DNA of 64,000 bases from Clostridia bacterium (GCA_017456545.1 JAFTJE010000026.1:1-64000), one strand, 5' to 3'; counted from the first letter of the stretch, positions 1 through 9,107 are shown. Numbers and translations are program-made. Notes: generated by a model from the sequence alone, not told the origin.

Positions 1-738
1 CTTACCTGCAGTAAGACCTGTTTCAGTACAAGTAGGCTCTACTGCATCAAGTGTAAATTCGGTGTGACCGTTTGCAGGAACAACTGTCTGTTCGAGGGTT
101 ACAGTCTCACATACGGAGCATTTTTTACCTGCAGTAAGACCTGTTTCTGTACAGGTAGGCTCCACTGCATCGAGGTCAATCTCGGTATGACCTGTTGCAG
201 GCACTTCTGTCTGTTCAACAGTAACAGTCTCACAAATAGAGCATTTCTTACCTGCAGTAAGACCTGTTTCGGTACATGTAGCATCCACGGCGGGGATATC
301 AATCTCAGAGTGTGGAATTACAGGCACTTCTGTCTGTGCAAGTGTAACAGTCTCACAAACAGAGCATTTCTTACCTGCAGTAAGACCTGTTTCGGTACAG
401 GTAGCATCCACAGCAGGGATATCAATCTCTGTGTGCTCCTTTTTATTTATTTTTGTCTGCTGAACGGTAATTGTCTGACAAACAGAGCACTTTTTGCCCT
501 CTGTGAGACCCTCCTCGGTACAGGTAGCCTCCTTACCGTTTACCTTTACCTCGGTGTGACCCGTAGCATTTATAACAGCTTGCTCAATCAGGATATCACC
601 ACATTTTGAGCATTTTTTACCCTCGGTAAGGCCGTTTTCAGTACAAGTGGCAGCTCTACCCGGTATTACCTCCTCCGTATGCGAGCAGGTCGGCTCAACC
701 GTTGTAGTGGTATTATCATCACCGTTGTCGCTTCCTCC
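1..738 (-). repeat. Tandem 123-bp (41-aa) repeats, six units
   Basis: The landmark TTACCTGCAGTAAGACC starts at plus-strand positions 2, 125, 248 and 371, exactly 123 bp apart. Diverged copies follow the same phase at 494 and 617. The four units nearest the window edge are nearly identical at DNA level, while the two nearest the signal peptide have diverged. This suggests recent expansion by unequal recombination toward the C-terminal side. Confidence 0.85.
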
Positions 739-813
739 ACTACAGGCTGTAAAGCACAGTATTGCCGTCAGGCAGAGAAGTGCTATCAAAACTGTTAGTA
801 AAAATTTTTTCAT
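1..813 (-). CDS. Repeat-containing surface lipoprotein (C-terminus beyond window)
   Basis: The minus-strand frame is open from an ATG at 813 to the window edge, giving 271 residues of a longer protein. Residues 1-24 are a lipoprotein signal peptide: MKKF, a hydrophobic core, then an FTAC lipobox with Cys24 as the likely lipidated residue. An acidic and Thr-rich linker follows. Then come repeats of 41 residues with the core ATCTExGLTxGKKCSxC and a conserved HTE/HSE near the end of each unit. Each unit has two cysteines, as in a small metal-binding or disulfide-linked module. Such repeats are common in surface proteins of gut Firmicutes; the ligand is unknown. A TTGACA/TAAAAT promoter lies just upstream. 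Family and location are well supported; function is not. Confidence 0.8.
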   Translation of the reverse strand, partial: MKKFLLTVLIALLCLTAILCFTACSGGSDNGDDNTTTTVEPTCSHTEEVIPGRAATCTENGLTEGKKCSKCGDILIEQAVINATGHTEVKVNGKEATCTEEGLTEGKKCSVCQTITVQQTKINKKEHTEIDIPAVDATCTETGLTAGKKCSVCETVTLAQTEVPVIPHSEIDIPAVDATCTETGLTAGKKCSICETVTVEQTEVPATGHTEIDLDAVEPTCTETGLTAGKKCSVCETVTLEQTVVPANGHTEFTLDAVEPTCTETGLTAGK

Positions 814-872
814 TCCCTTTATCCTTTTCGAAAAATATATTTTACATAATAAAATTAAAATTTTATATGAAT

Positions 873-901
873 ATTTTAACACTTTTTTTATATACTGTCA
901 A
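873..901 (-). promoter_or_regulatory. Promoter of the repeat lipoprotein
   Basis: On the minus strand, TTGACA (901-896) is followed after exactly 17 bp by TAAAAT (878-873). It lies about 60 bp upstream of the ATG at 813. Confidence 0.75.
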
Positions 902-970
902 TATTACAGAGTAAAGAGAATACTGTAGCACTGATTTTTAGTACCGTTAAAATTTATTTTTTTGTAAAAT

Positions 971-1004
971 AAAAAACAGACAAAGCAAGATTTGTCTGTT
1001 TTTT
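971..1004 (-). terminator. Intrinsic terminator after trmL
   Basis: A perfect 14-bp stem (arms 971-984 and 991-1004) has a 6-base loop and ends in a T-run when read on the minus strand. It separates trmL from the lipoprotein promoter. Confidence 0.85.
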
Positions 1005-1027
1005 GATTTTAATAATCAGATACTTAG

Positions 1028-1513
1028 CTACACCAATCCACCGTCGTCGGAAAGCCCATCGAAGTCCTTCTGTCTTAAATATTCATAGGCAGCGATAGCA
1101 GCTGAATTTGACTGATTTAAGGAACGAAGACCTGCTTTCATAGGAATCCTGACACACCTGTCCGGATGGGTAAGGAGTAATTCTTCCGGCAGTCCAACGC
1201 TTTCCCGTCCAAAGAAGAAAAATACTTTTTCTCCGTATGCTATATCGGTATGCCTCTTACTTGCTTTCTTTGTAAACAGGTAAAATTCGCAATTTTCGTT
1301 TTTTTCAAAGAATTCATCTAAGCACTCGTAGTAGTGGATATCAAGGTGATACCAATAATCCATTCCTGCCCGTTTTAGCTTTGAGTCATCTATTTTGAAG
1401 CCGAAGGGCTTTATCATATGCAGTGATGCACCTGTTGCGGCACAGGTCCTGGCTATATTACCTGTATTCTGTGGAATTTCCGGCTCTAAAAGAACTAAAT
1501 TAAGCTTATTCAT
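1028..1513 (-). CDS. trmL: tRNA (cytidine(34)-2'-O)-methyltransferase TrmL
   Basis: A 161-residue SPOUT-family methyltransferase, the usual TrmL size of about 155-160. It should 2'-O-methylate the wobble base of certain leucine tRNAs using SAM. All three SPOUT motifs are visible: EPEIPQNTGNIART near the N-terminus, FFFGRESVGLP around residue 100, and IPM..LRSLNQSNSAAIAAYE near residue 130, which form the trefoil knot that binds SAM. The gene is monocistronic on the minus strand, divergent from secA, with its own terminator. Some annotations use the names cspR or yibK for the same family. Confidence 0.93.
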   Translation of the reverse strand: MNKLNLVLLEPEIPQNTGNIARTCAATGASLHMIKPFGFKIDDSKLKRAGMDYWYHLDIHYYECLDEFFEKNENCEFYLFTKKASKRHTDIAYGEKVFFFFGRESVGLPEELLLTHPDRCVRIPMKAGLRSLNQSNSAAIAAYEYLRQKDFDGLSDDGGLV

Positions 1514-1686
1514 AGTATTTTCCGTTCAAAATTGTTATTTTATCTCATTATAGTATGGAATAAGTCAAAAAACAATGATTTTTAGGTGAAAAAAAGCAAA
1601 AAATTTTCGCTAAGGTGTAGAAATATTATTTTTTTTATTGTAGAATATAATAGTATATTTATATCAAGCAATCGAAAGGACGCCTT

Positions 1687-1698
1687 ATGGCGACATAA
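1687..1698 (+). CDS. Possible three-codon leader mini-ORF (Met-Ala-Thr) before secA
   Basis: The only good Shine-Dalgarno sequence near secA, AAAGGA at 1675-1680, lies six bases before an ATG that opens ATG-GCG-ACA-TAA. The stop ends two bases before the secA ATG at 1701. Ribosomes may translate this mini-ORF and reinitiate at secA. Alternatively, the same SD serves secA with an unusually long 20-base spacer. The reading is inference from spacing only. Confidence 0.35.
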   Translation: MAT

Positions 1699-1700
1699 AA

Positions 1701-4433
1701 ATGGGACTTATTAACAAAATTTTCGGCACCTACAGCGATAAGCAGATAAAAAAGATTATACCTATAGTAGATAAGATTGAGGAGTTAGCTCCCATATATG
1801 CTTCTATGTCTGACGCTGAGATGCGTGCTATGACAGATAAATTCAAGGACAGAATCAGCACAGGAGAGCTTCTTGACGATATTTTACCCGAGGCATTTGC
1901 TCTTGTAAGAGAGGCTTCGGACAGAGTCCTCGGTAAGCGACCCTTCCGAGTACAGCTTATGTGCGGTATTTTGCTCCACCAGGGCAGAGTTGCGGAAATG
2001 AAAACAGGTGAAGGTAAAACCCTCGTTGCCGTTATGCCCTCATATCTTAACGCCCTTAAGGGTGAGGGAGTACACATCGTTACAGTAAACGACTATCTTG
2101 CAAGACTCGGCTGCGAGGAAATGGGAAGAGTACACGAGTTTCTCGGACTTACCACAGGTCTTGTAGTACACGGTCAGACAAGGGAAGAAAAGCAGAAGGC
2201 ATACCGTTGCGATATTACCTACGGTACAAACAATGAGTTTGGCTTTGACTATCTTCGTGACAATATGGTTATCTACAAGGAGCAGATGAGCCAGAGGGGA
2301 CATAATTTCGCTATAGTTGACGAGGTTGACTCCATTCTTATAGACGAGGCAAGAACTCCTCTTATAATTTCCGGTGCAGGAGCTAAGTCAAATGACCTTT
2401 ATGAGAGGGCAAACACTCTTTTGCTCACCTTCAAAAAGCTTGTTGTAAAGGAGATAGACCCTAAAAATCCTTATGACGATGTTACTCAGGATTATATAGT
2501 TGACGAGAAGGCAAAGTCTGCCGTAATTACAAAAAACGGTATTTCAAAGGCTGAGGCATTTTTCAATATAGAAAATCTCTCAGCTCCGGAAAACTCCGAG
2601 ATTTACCATCATATCCAGCAGGCTATGAAGGCTCACGGTAATATGTCAAGAGATACAGACTATGTAATTAAGGACGGACAGGTAGTTATTGTTGATACCT
2701 TTACAGGACGACTTATGCCGGGTAGAAGATACTCTGACGGATTGCACCAGGCAATCGAGGCAAAGGAAGGAGTAAAGATTCAGCAGGAGAACAGAACTAT
2801 CGCTACAATTACATTCCAGAACTATTTTAGAATGTATAAAAAGCTCTCTGGTATGACCGGTACAGCACTTTCCGAGGATTCTGAGTTCAGGGAAATATAC
2901 GATCTTGATGTAGTTGTTGTTCCTACTAACAAGCCTATGATAAGAAAGGACTATCCCGATGCCATTTATAAGACCGTAGCAGGTAAGGACAGAGCCATTA
3001 TTGAAAAAATAAAGGAATGTCACGCTAAGGGACAGCCAGTGCTTGTAGGTACTGTTTCCATCGAAAAGTCCGAAAAGCTATCTCAGAAGCTTAAGGGAGC
3101 AAGAATCCCTCATACGGTTCTTAATGCAAAATACCACGAAAGAGAAGCAGAGATAGTAGCACAGGCAGGAAAATACGGAGCAGTTACCATTTCCACCAAT
3201 ATGGCAGGCCGTGGTACAGACATACTTCTTGGAGGAAATGCAGAATTTCTTGCCAAGAGTGAAATGAGAAAGCAGGGCTACAGTGAGGAAACCATTGCAT
3301 TGGCAACAGGAAGCTCCCAGTCTGTTTCCCAGGAAATATTTGATGCAAGAAAGGTATTTAATGACCTTTATCAGCAGTATAAAATTGAAATTGAGCCCGA
3401 GGCAGAGAAGGTAAGAGAGGCAGGAGGCTTGTTCATAATCGGTACAGAACGCCATGAGAGCCGACGCATCGACAATCAGCTGAGGGGCCGTTCCGGTAGA
3501 CAGGGTGACCCAGGTGAGTCGAAATTCTATCTTTCCTTAGAGGATGACCTTATGCGTCTTTTCGGTGGAGACAGAATGTATAAAATCGTTAATGCTCTCG
3601 GTCTTGATGAGGATACTCCCATTGAGGCACGCTTGCTTTCCGGCAGCATCGAGGGTGCACAGAAGAAAATAGAGGAAAGAAACTTTGAAAGAAGAAAAAC
3701 AGTCCTTGCATATGACGATGTAATGAATCAGATGAGAAATGTTATCTATTCTCAGCGTGCATCTGTGCTGAACGGAGACGATCTTGAAGCGAAGATAGAG
3801 GATATGATAAAAGCAAATATCTCCGACTCTGTGGATGAATTTATGGGCAGAGAGAATGATATTGAGGGACTTAAGACAAGGTATATGAGTCTTCTTTGCA
3901 CAAGGGAGGACTTCCTTGATGAGAATATAGACAAGGACGAGGTGGAAGAAATCCTTACGGAAAGAGCTATCAAGCTTTGGAGAAGCAAGGAGGAGCTGTT
4001 CGGTAAGGAGAATGCAAGGGAGATTGAAAGAGTTATCTTGCTCCGTAATGTTGATGAGAAGTGGATGGATCACTTAGAGGTAATGGATGACCTCCGTGAT
4101 TTTATTAGGCTTCAGTCATACGCACAGAGAAATCCCTTGACCGAGTACAAGATAGCGGGAGCAGACCTCTTTGACGAAATGATACTTTCCATCCGTGACG
4201 ATACAGTCCGTGGTATCCTTTCGGCTGTTCCAAGGGAGAAAATCCAGAGGGTACAGGTTGCAAGACCCAGTGACGAAGGATTTTTGAACACTGCCTCCGG
4301 ACAGAAGAGGGTAGTGCGTACAGCAGCACCTAAGAAAAATCCTCCTAAAATCGGTGCTAATGAGCCCTGTCCCTGCGGTAGCGGTAAAAAGTATAAAAAA
4401 TGCTGTGGCTCCGTAGTCAATAGGGGGAACTGA
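1701..4433 (+). CDS. secA: Preprotein translocase ATPase SecA
   Basis: A 910-residue SecA, the motor that pushes unfolded preproteins through SecYEG. Visible features are the Walker A motif MKTGEGKT at about residues 100-107, the DEAD-like segment VDEVDSILIDEARTPL near 207-222, the helicase-like GTNMAGRGTDI-type motif (here STNMAGRGTDI), the RGRSGRQGDPG motif, and a C-terminal zinc tail CPCGSGKKYKKCC that binds SecB or ribosomes. The N-terminus MGLINKIFG is typical, which supports the ATG at 1701 even though its SD is 20 bases away. Two membrane-protein genes follow immediately and are probably co-transcribed. Confidence 0.97.
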   Translation: MGLINKIFGTYSDKQIKKIIPIVDKIEELAPIYASMSDAEMRAMTDKFKDRISTGELLDDILPEAFALVREASDRVLGKRPFRVQLMCGILLHQGRVAEMKTGEGKTLVAVMPSYLNALKGEGVHIVTVNDYLARLGCEEMGRVHEFLGLTTGLVVHGQTREEKQKAYRCDITYGTNNEFGFDYLRDNMVIYKEQMSQRGHNFAIVDEVDSILIDEARTPLIISGAGAKSNDLYERANTLLLTFKKLVVKEIDPKNPYDDVTQDYIVDEKAKSAVITKNGISKAEAFFNIENLSAPENSEIYHHIQQAMKAHGNMSRDTDYVIKDGQVVIVDTFTGRLMPGRRYSDGLHQAIEAKEGVKIQQENRTIATITFQNYFRMYKKLSGMTGTALSEDSEFREIYDLDVVVVPTNKPMIRKDYPDAIYKTVAGKDRAIIEKIKECHAKGQPVLVGTVSIEKSEKLSQKLKGARIPHTVLNAKYHEREAEIVAQAGKYGAVTISTNMAGRGTDILLGGNAEFLAKSEMRKQGYSEETIALATGSSQSVSQEIFDARKVFNDLYQQYKIEIEPEAEKVREAGGLFIIGTERHESRRIDNQLRGRSGRQGDPGESKFYLSLEDDLMRLFGGDRMYKIVNALGLDEDTPIEARLLSGSIEGAQKKIEERNFERRKTVLAYDDVMNQMRNVIYSQRASVLNGDDLEAKIEDMIKANISDSVDEFMGRENDIEGLKTRYMSLLCTREDFLDENIDKDEVEEILTERAIKLWRSKEELFGKENAREIERVILLRNVDEKWMDHLEVMDDLRDFIRLQSYAQRNPLTEYKIAGADLFDEMILSIRDDTVRGILSAVPREKIQRVQVARPSDEGFLNTASGQKRVVRTAAPKKNPPKIGANEPCPCGSGKKYKKCCGSVVNRGN

Positions 4434-4434
4434 T

Positions 4435-5082
4435 ATGGGCTTTGGAATTATGTTTTTAGGCTACTTCTTTATGTTCGTGGGTAGCTTCACCACACTCAGC
4501 ACATATACAGCTATTGTGGGCTCGGCAATAATCCTTTTTTCCTTAAAGGAGCTTATATACCAGAATAAATGCTTTGTGGCAAGTGCCGTAATTTCGATTT
4601 TATTGGTGCTTGATTCCATCGGAGTTGTATTTGTTGACCTTCTTTTCCCCGATATGAAGGCTCTTCTGGACATACTGTCCTATGCTAAAAATATACTTGC
4701 CATAGCTCTTAACACTATGTTAATGGTAGCAATATTCGTTATTTCCAAAGGCGTTAAGCTTCCTAAAATACAGGCTAAGGCAGTGGTAACACTCGGCTTT
4801 ATTACCCTTCAGGTAATAGGTGCAGTTCTTTGCTCCACTGTCTTTAAGGGGAACGAGATGGTATGGAGCAGATTATACCCTGTGACGGTTATATGTCAGT
4901 TTATTGCCTGTGTTATCGGACTTATTACTGTGTTTAACTCATATATGAGAATATGCTATGCAGATGATAAGGATATGACAAAGAAAACGGGTGTAGCACC
5001 CATGGACTTTTTGAACGATAAGCTCAATAGGGCTATGACTCCCAAGGAAAAGAGAATAAATAACAGGAAAAATAAAAAATGA
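4435..5082 (+). CDS. Hypothetical multi-pass membrane protein (215 aa)
   Basis: I do not recognise this family. The 215-residue sequence has about six hydrophobic segments, starting with GFGIMFLGYFFMFVG, and a basic C-terminal tail ending RINNRKNKK, probably cytoplasmic. It starts one base after the secA stop, with a purine-rich AGGGGG inside the secA 3' end as ribosome binding site. It overlaps the next gene by four bases (ATGA). This tight coupling suggests an operon secA-4435-5079, but a role in secretion is only a guess. Confidence 0.75.
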   Translation: MGFGIMFLGYFFMFVGSFTTLSTYTAIVGSAIILFSLKELIYQNKCFVASAVISILLVLDSIGVVFVDLLFPDMKALLDILSYAKNILAIALNTMLMVAIFVISKGVKLPKIQAKAVVTLGFITLQVIGAVLCSTVFKGNEMVWSRLYPVTVICQFIACVIGLITVFNSYMRICYADDKDMTKKTGVAPMDFLNDKLNRAMTPKEKRINNRKNKK

Positions 5083-6392
5083 AGACTAAATATTTTATTC
5101 TTTCGGCAATATTTTTGTTTAACCCTCTAATAAGCGTGTTCGATATCCTACCCGATTTTATAGGATATTACTTCCTTATGCGTGCCTTTACGCCCACATC
5201 CTACATTTTTGATAATGCCTCCGACCTTTACGATTCGGCAAGAAGGATGATGCTTATAGGCATTGTTAAGTTTTTCAGTGTATTTTTGCTTTTCGTAACA
5301 GATACTACAATGGCTCTTGTTTTGTCATTTACCTTTGCCATACTTGAAATTATGTACGGAATGGGAATGTTTGTTAAGCTTTTTGATGTGACATCATACA
5401 TAAGACTCAGGTATGACGATAACGCCAAAACTGCTGAGGCAGAGAGTATGAAGAGCTTTTCTGTGTTCTTTCTTGTAGCAAAGTCGGTTCTTGCCTCTCT
5501 CCCTGATTTGACAGCCCTTACAACAGGTAACTCGGAGCTTAAAACCGACCTTACCAGGTTCAGACCGATACTGTTTTTGGCAACTGCTGTAATCGGGCTT
5601 GTAATTGGTATTATCTGGCTTGTAAAGTTTACGGGCTTTTTCAAAAAGGCGTTTTCTTCACAGCTTGTTGAAAGAGTAGACCGTGAATACAGTGAGCAGA
5701 AAACAGCACGCCCCGGACTTTTTATGGCAAAGGATTTTATGTTCGCTATGAAGCTTCTGTGCATAGGTGTAATTTTCACCTTTGATATGAGCTTTGATTC
5801 CATAAATTATTTCCTTGACGGAATTTTCTCCCTGTTATGTATTTTGGCATTCAGATTTCTTATTAAGAACGGACATATTTCCGCTGGCAGGGATGAAAAA
5901 CGCTTGTTTACCGTAGCGTCGGTGCATATTTTTGTAAATCTTGCTAATTTTATAAGCTCCATAGTGTATTTCAAGCACGGAGACCTGTATTTTGTGTACA
6001 GAGAAGCAGAGGAGCTTGTAAGATATTTACCTATCCAGGTGCTGACAATAGCAGAATCGGTTTTACTGTTTGTGGAGATTATGCTTATTTTTAAGCTTAT
6101 ATCCTCATATACCGTTCCCAATATTTCAGTATATCAAAAATATTTTGCCGAGAGAAGCATTGACGGGTTTATAGATGAATATAAGGAAAGAAATGAGCAG
6201 ATATGCAAGAGCACCCGTATATGGCTTGCAATTGTTTTGATATATTTTGTATTTTACACCTTTATGCGACCCTTCAACGAGTACATTTCCATAGGTAATT
6301 ATATTACATCGGTAATTTTCATCATTTATTTTAATAAAGCCATCGGTTTTGCATCGGATACAGTGTATCTTACGATATATAAGTATTCCTGA
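5079..6392 (+). CDS. Hypothetical multi-pass membrane protein (437 aa)
   Basis: This 437-residue membrane protein has no family I can name. The N-terminus carries two or more hydrophobic helices with the phrase LPDFIGYYFLMRAF; further helices are spread along the chain, with charged loops between them. It overlaps the preceding membrane protein by four bases (ATGA), so translation is likely coupled. An intrinsic terminator at 6436-6476 closes the unit. The pair probably forms a complex, since both are integral membrane proteins of unknown family encoded with overlapping frames. Confidence 0.75.
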   Translation: MKTKYFILSAIFLFNPLISVFDILPDFIGYYFLMRAFTPTSYIFDNASDLYDSARRMMLIGIVKFFSVFLLFVTDTTMALVLSFTFAILEIMYGMGMFVKLFDVTSYIRLRYDDNAKTAEAESMKSFSVFFLVAKSVLASLPDLTALTTGNSELKTDLTRFRPILFLATAVIGLVIGIIWLVKFTGFFKKAFSSQLVERVDREYSEQKTARPGLFMAKDFMFAMKLLCIGVIFTFDMSFDSINYFLDGIFSLLCILAFRFLIKNGHISAGRDEKRLFTVASVHIFVNLANFISSIVYFKHGDLYFVYREAEELVRYLPIQVLTIAESVLLFVEIMLIFKLISSYTVPNISVYQKYFAERSIDGFIDEYKERNEQICKSTRIWLAIVLIYFVFYTFMRPFNEYISIGNYITSVIFIIYFNKAIGFASDTVYLTIYKYS

Positions 6393-6435
6393 TGTAGTGC
6401 ATACAGCTAATAAAAATTCATCATTTTGAAAAGAT

Positions 6436-6476
6436 AACGGCAATCCTATATTTAGGTTGCCGTTCTTTGTTTTTTG
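6436..6476 (+). terminator. Terminator of the secA unit
   Basis: Stem AACGGCAA (6436-6443) pairs with TTGCCGTT (6457-6464) and is followed by a T-rich tract. Confidence 0.8.
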
Positions 6477-6689
6477 ATGATTATTCGTTTTTTGGAAAGT
6501 TTCCAAATCAACAATTTTTACTCCAAAGTATGCTATTAATAATTTTGCACAAAAAGACAGAAAATTCCATTTTTTTACAAAATACGGACAAACCCTTGAT
6601 TTAATTGGCTTCTTGAAAAAAACTCTGTTATTTTAGGCAAATACCGATTATTCCCGACTTTGGTGAAAATGACGAAATTGAGTTTTTGA

Positions 6690-6740
6690 CTACAATATAT
6701 TGTTTTTTGACTTGACTAAAAACACAAGATATGGTAGAAT
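6690..6740 (+). promoter_or_regulatory. nrdD promoter with tandem NrdR boxes
   Basis: A promoter TTGACT (6712-6717), 17 bp, TAGAAT (6735-6740) with an extended TGG is overlapped by two sites resembling the NrdR box (consensus acaCwAtATaTwgtgt). Box 1 at 6690-6705 has the perfect core CAATATATTG. Box 2 at 6722-6737 has CAAGATATGG and overlaps the -10. They are 32 bp apart start to start, the spacing typical of tandem NrdR sites. NrdR represses ribonucleotide reductase genes when dATP is high. The regulator itself is not in the window. Confidence 0.7.
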
Positions 6741-6834
6741 ACCTATGACAAAAATTCAAGATACCTTGTAGAGAAGCGAAATTTTCAATTTTTGAATACT
6801 GCTTAAAAATTTGTATATTCAAATAAAAATATTC

Positions 6835-6886
6835 GTTTCGATACTCGAAAGAATGCGCCTCAATATTTTATGCTGTGGCGCTTTTG
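6835..6886 (+). promoter_or_regulatory. Terminator-like hairpin in the nrdD leader
   Basis: The leader from the predicted start near 6747 to the ATG at 6924 is about 175 bases long. It contains a small hairpin TTTCG/CGAAA, then a stem GCGCC..GGCGC (6855-6881) with a CA/TG extension, followed directly by TTTTGTT. This resembles an intrinsic terminator or attenuator. I do not recognise a known riboswitch here. Confidence 0.4.
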
Positions 6887-6923
6887 TTATCGAAAAAATA
6901 CCTATACAGAAAGGAATAAAGCT

Positions 6924-9101
6924 ATGAAGATTATTAAAAGAAGTGGCGAAGAAGTAATTTTTGACATAAGCAAGATAGTTGTAGCTATCCGTAAGGCTAA
7001 TAACAGCGTTGCTCTTGCCGAGCAGATGAGTGAGCTCCAGATAAAGCTTATTGCAGAGAATGTTGAGAAAAAATGTGCTAAGGTTACCCGTTCCCTAAGC
7101 GTTGAAGAGATACAGGATATTGTTGAGGACCAGATAATGGGTCAGAGAGCCTTTGCAGTAGCGAGAAAATATATCACATACAGATATAACAGAGCTCTTA
7201 TCAGAAAGTCCAATACCACCGACGAGCAGATTCTTTCCCTCATTGAATGTAATAATGAGGAGGTAAAGCAGGAAAACTCCAATAAGAACCCTACAGTAAA
7301 CAGCGTTCAGCGTGACTATATGGCAGGTGAGGTAAGTAAGGATATTACAAAGAGAATTCTTTTATCTCCCGAAATCGTAGAGGCTCACGACCAGGGTCTT
7401 ATCCATTTCCATGATGCTGACTACTTTGCACAGCATATGCACAACTGCGACCTTGTAAACCTTGAGGATATGCTCCAGAACGGTACTGTTATCAGCGGTA
7501 CAATGATAGAAAAGCCCCATAGCTTTTCAACAGCTTGTAACATAGCTACACAGATTATAGCTCAAGTAGCAAGCTCTCAGTACGGAGGTCAGAGTATAAG
7601 CCTTACTCATTTGGCTCCCTTTGTAAATATCAGCCGTGAGAAAATCAGAAAAGAGGTTATCGAGGAGCTTACAGCTGCCGGGGCAGAGGTTAAGGACGAT
7701 ATAGTTTCCAAAATAACAGAAAAGAGAGTTAAGGACGAAATCAAGAAGGGCGTACAGACTATCCAGTACCAGGTTGTTACACTTATGACAACTAACGGAC
7801 AGGCTCCCTTTATTACAGTATTTATGTACCTTAATGAGGCTAAGGACGCACAGACAAAGAATGACCTTGCTCTTATCATTGAGGAGATGCTTGAGCAGCG
7901 TATTATCGGCGTTAAGAACGAGGCAGGCGTATATATCACACCTGCATTCCCCAAGCTCATTTATGTTCTTGAGGAGGATAATATAAAGGAGGATTCTCCC
8001 TACTGGTATCTTACAGAGCTTGCTGCTAAGTGCACAGCAAAGAGAATGGTTCCCGACTACATTTCCGAAAAGGTTATGCTTAAGGCTAAAATTGACAAGA
8101 ACGGTAACGGTCACTGCTACACATGTATGGGATGCCGTTCATTCCTCACACCTTATGTAAACGAGGCAGGAGAGCCCCAGTATTACGGTAGATTTAACCA
8201 GGGTGTCGTTACAGTAAACCTTGTTGATATCGGTCTTAGTGCAAATGAGGATCTTGAGCTCTTCTGGAAAATATTTGATGAAAGAATGGAGCTCTGTCAC
8301 AGAGCACTCCAGGCAAGACACGAGAGACTTACAGGCACACTTTCCGATGCTGCTCCTATTCTTTGGCAGCATGGAGCCCTTGCAAGACTTAAGAAGGGTC
8401 AGAAGATTGATAAGCTCCTTCACGGTGGATATTCCACAATCTCTCTTGGCTTTGCAGGTCTTTGGGAGTGTGTATATGCACTTATCGGTAAAAAGCTTAC
8501 CGAGCCCGAGGGAGAAGAGCTCGGTCTTCAGATTATGAAGAAGCTTAATGAGTACACAGCAAAGTGGAAGGCAGCTGAGAATATAGACTATTCACTCTAT
8601 GGCACACCTCTTGAGAGCACAACATATAAGTTTGCAAAGTGTCTCCAGGCTCGCTTCGGCATTATCAAGGGCGTAACAGACAGAAACTATATTACAAACA
8701 GCTATCATATTCATGTAACTGAGCCTATCGATGCGTTTAAGAAGCTTGAGATAGAGTCTAAATTCCAGCTTCTTTCTCCCGGTGGAGCTATCAGCTACAT
8801 TGAGGTTCCCAATATGCAGAACAACATAGAGGCTGTTACAGAGGTTATGAAGTTTATCTATGATAACATTATGTACGCTGAGCTTAATACCAAGAGTGAC
8901 TACTGTCAGGTATGTGGCTTTGACGGAGAGATTGGTATCGTAACAGATGAGAACGGCAAGCTTCTTTGGGAGTGCCCCAACTGTCATAACCGTGATCAGT
9001 CCAAGATGAATGTTGCAAGAAGAACCTGTGGTTATATAGGTACACAGTACTGGAATCAGGGTAGAACACAGGAAATCAAGGAAAGAGTACTTCACCTTTG
9101 A
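6924..9101 (+). CDS. nrdD: Anaerobic (class III) ribonucleoside-triphosphate reductase NrdD
   Basis: This 725-residue enzyme reduces ribonucleoside triphosphates to deoxynucleotides using a glycyl radical, without oxygen. An ATP-cone allosteric domain fills roughly residues 1-95 (starting MKIIKRSGEEVIF). The C-terminus has a zinc site formed by CQVC and CPNC, and the radical motif RRTCGYIG with the radical glycine at about 703. The frame is open upstream to 6870, but AGAAAGGA at 6909-6914 and the family N-terminus select the ATG at 6924. The activating radical-SAM enzyme NrdG is not adjacent and must be encoded elsewhere. Confidence 0.95.
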   Translation: MKIIKRSGEEVIFDISKIVVAIRKANNSVALAEQMSELQIKLIAENVEKKCAKVTRSLSVEEIQDIVEDQIMGQRAFAVARKYITYRYNRALIRKSNTTDEQILSLIECNNEEVKQENSNKNPTVNSVQRDYMAGEVSKDITKRILLSPEIVEAHDQGLIHFHDADYFAQHMHNCDLVNLEDMLQNGTVISGTMIEKPHSFSTACNIATQIIAQVASSQYGGQSISLTHLAPFVNISREKIRKEVIEELTAAGAEVKDDIVSKITEKRVKDEIKKGVQTIQYQVVTLMTTNGQAPFITVFMYLNEAKDAQTKNDLALIIEEMLEQRIIGVKNEAGVYITPAFPKLIYVLEEDNIKEDSPYWYLTELAAKCTAKRMVPDYISEKVMLKAKIDKNGNGHCYTCMGCRSFLTPYVNEAGEPQYYGRFNQGVVTVNLVDIGLSANEDLELFWKIFDERMELCHRALQARHERLTGTLSDAAPILWQHGALARLKKGQKIDKLLHGGYSTISLGFAGLWECVYALIGKKLTEPEGEELGLQIMKKLNEYTAKWKAAENIDYSLYGTPLESTTYKFAKCLQARFGIIKGVTDRNYITNSYHIHVTEPIDAFKKLEIESKFQLLSPGGAISYIEVPNMQNNIEAVTEVMKFIYDNIMYAELNTKSDYCQVCGFDGEIGIVTDENGKLLWECPNCHNRDQSKMNVARRTCGYIGTQYWNQGRTQEIKERVLHL

Positions 9102-9107
9102 TATGAT

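Noticed and set aside
64..609. A 181-aa plus-strand reading frame rich in Cys and Leu
   Set aside because: It is antisense to the repeat lipoprotein; its own repeats are only the complement of the 123-bp units and there is no SD.
1..738. CRISPR array suspected from regular spacing
   Set aside because: The period is 123 bp, the whole unit is conserved rather than short repeats with unique spacers, and it is coding throughout.
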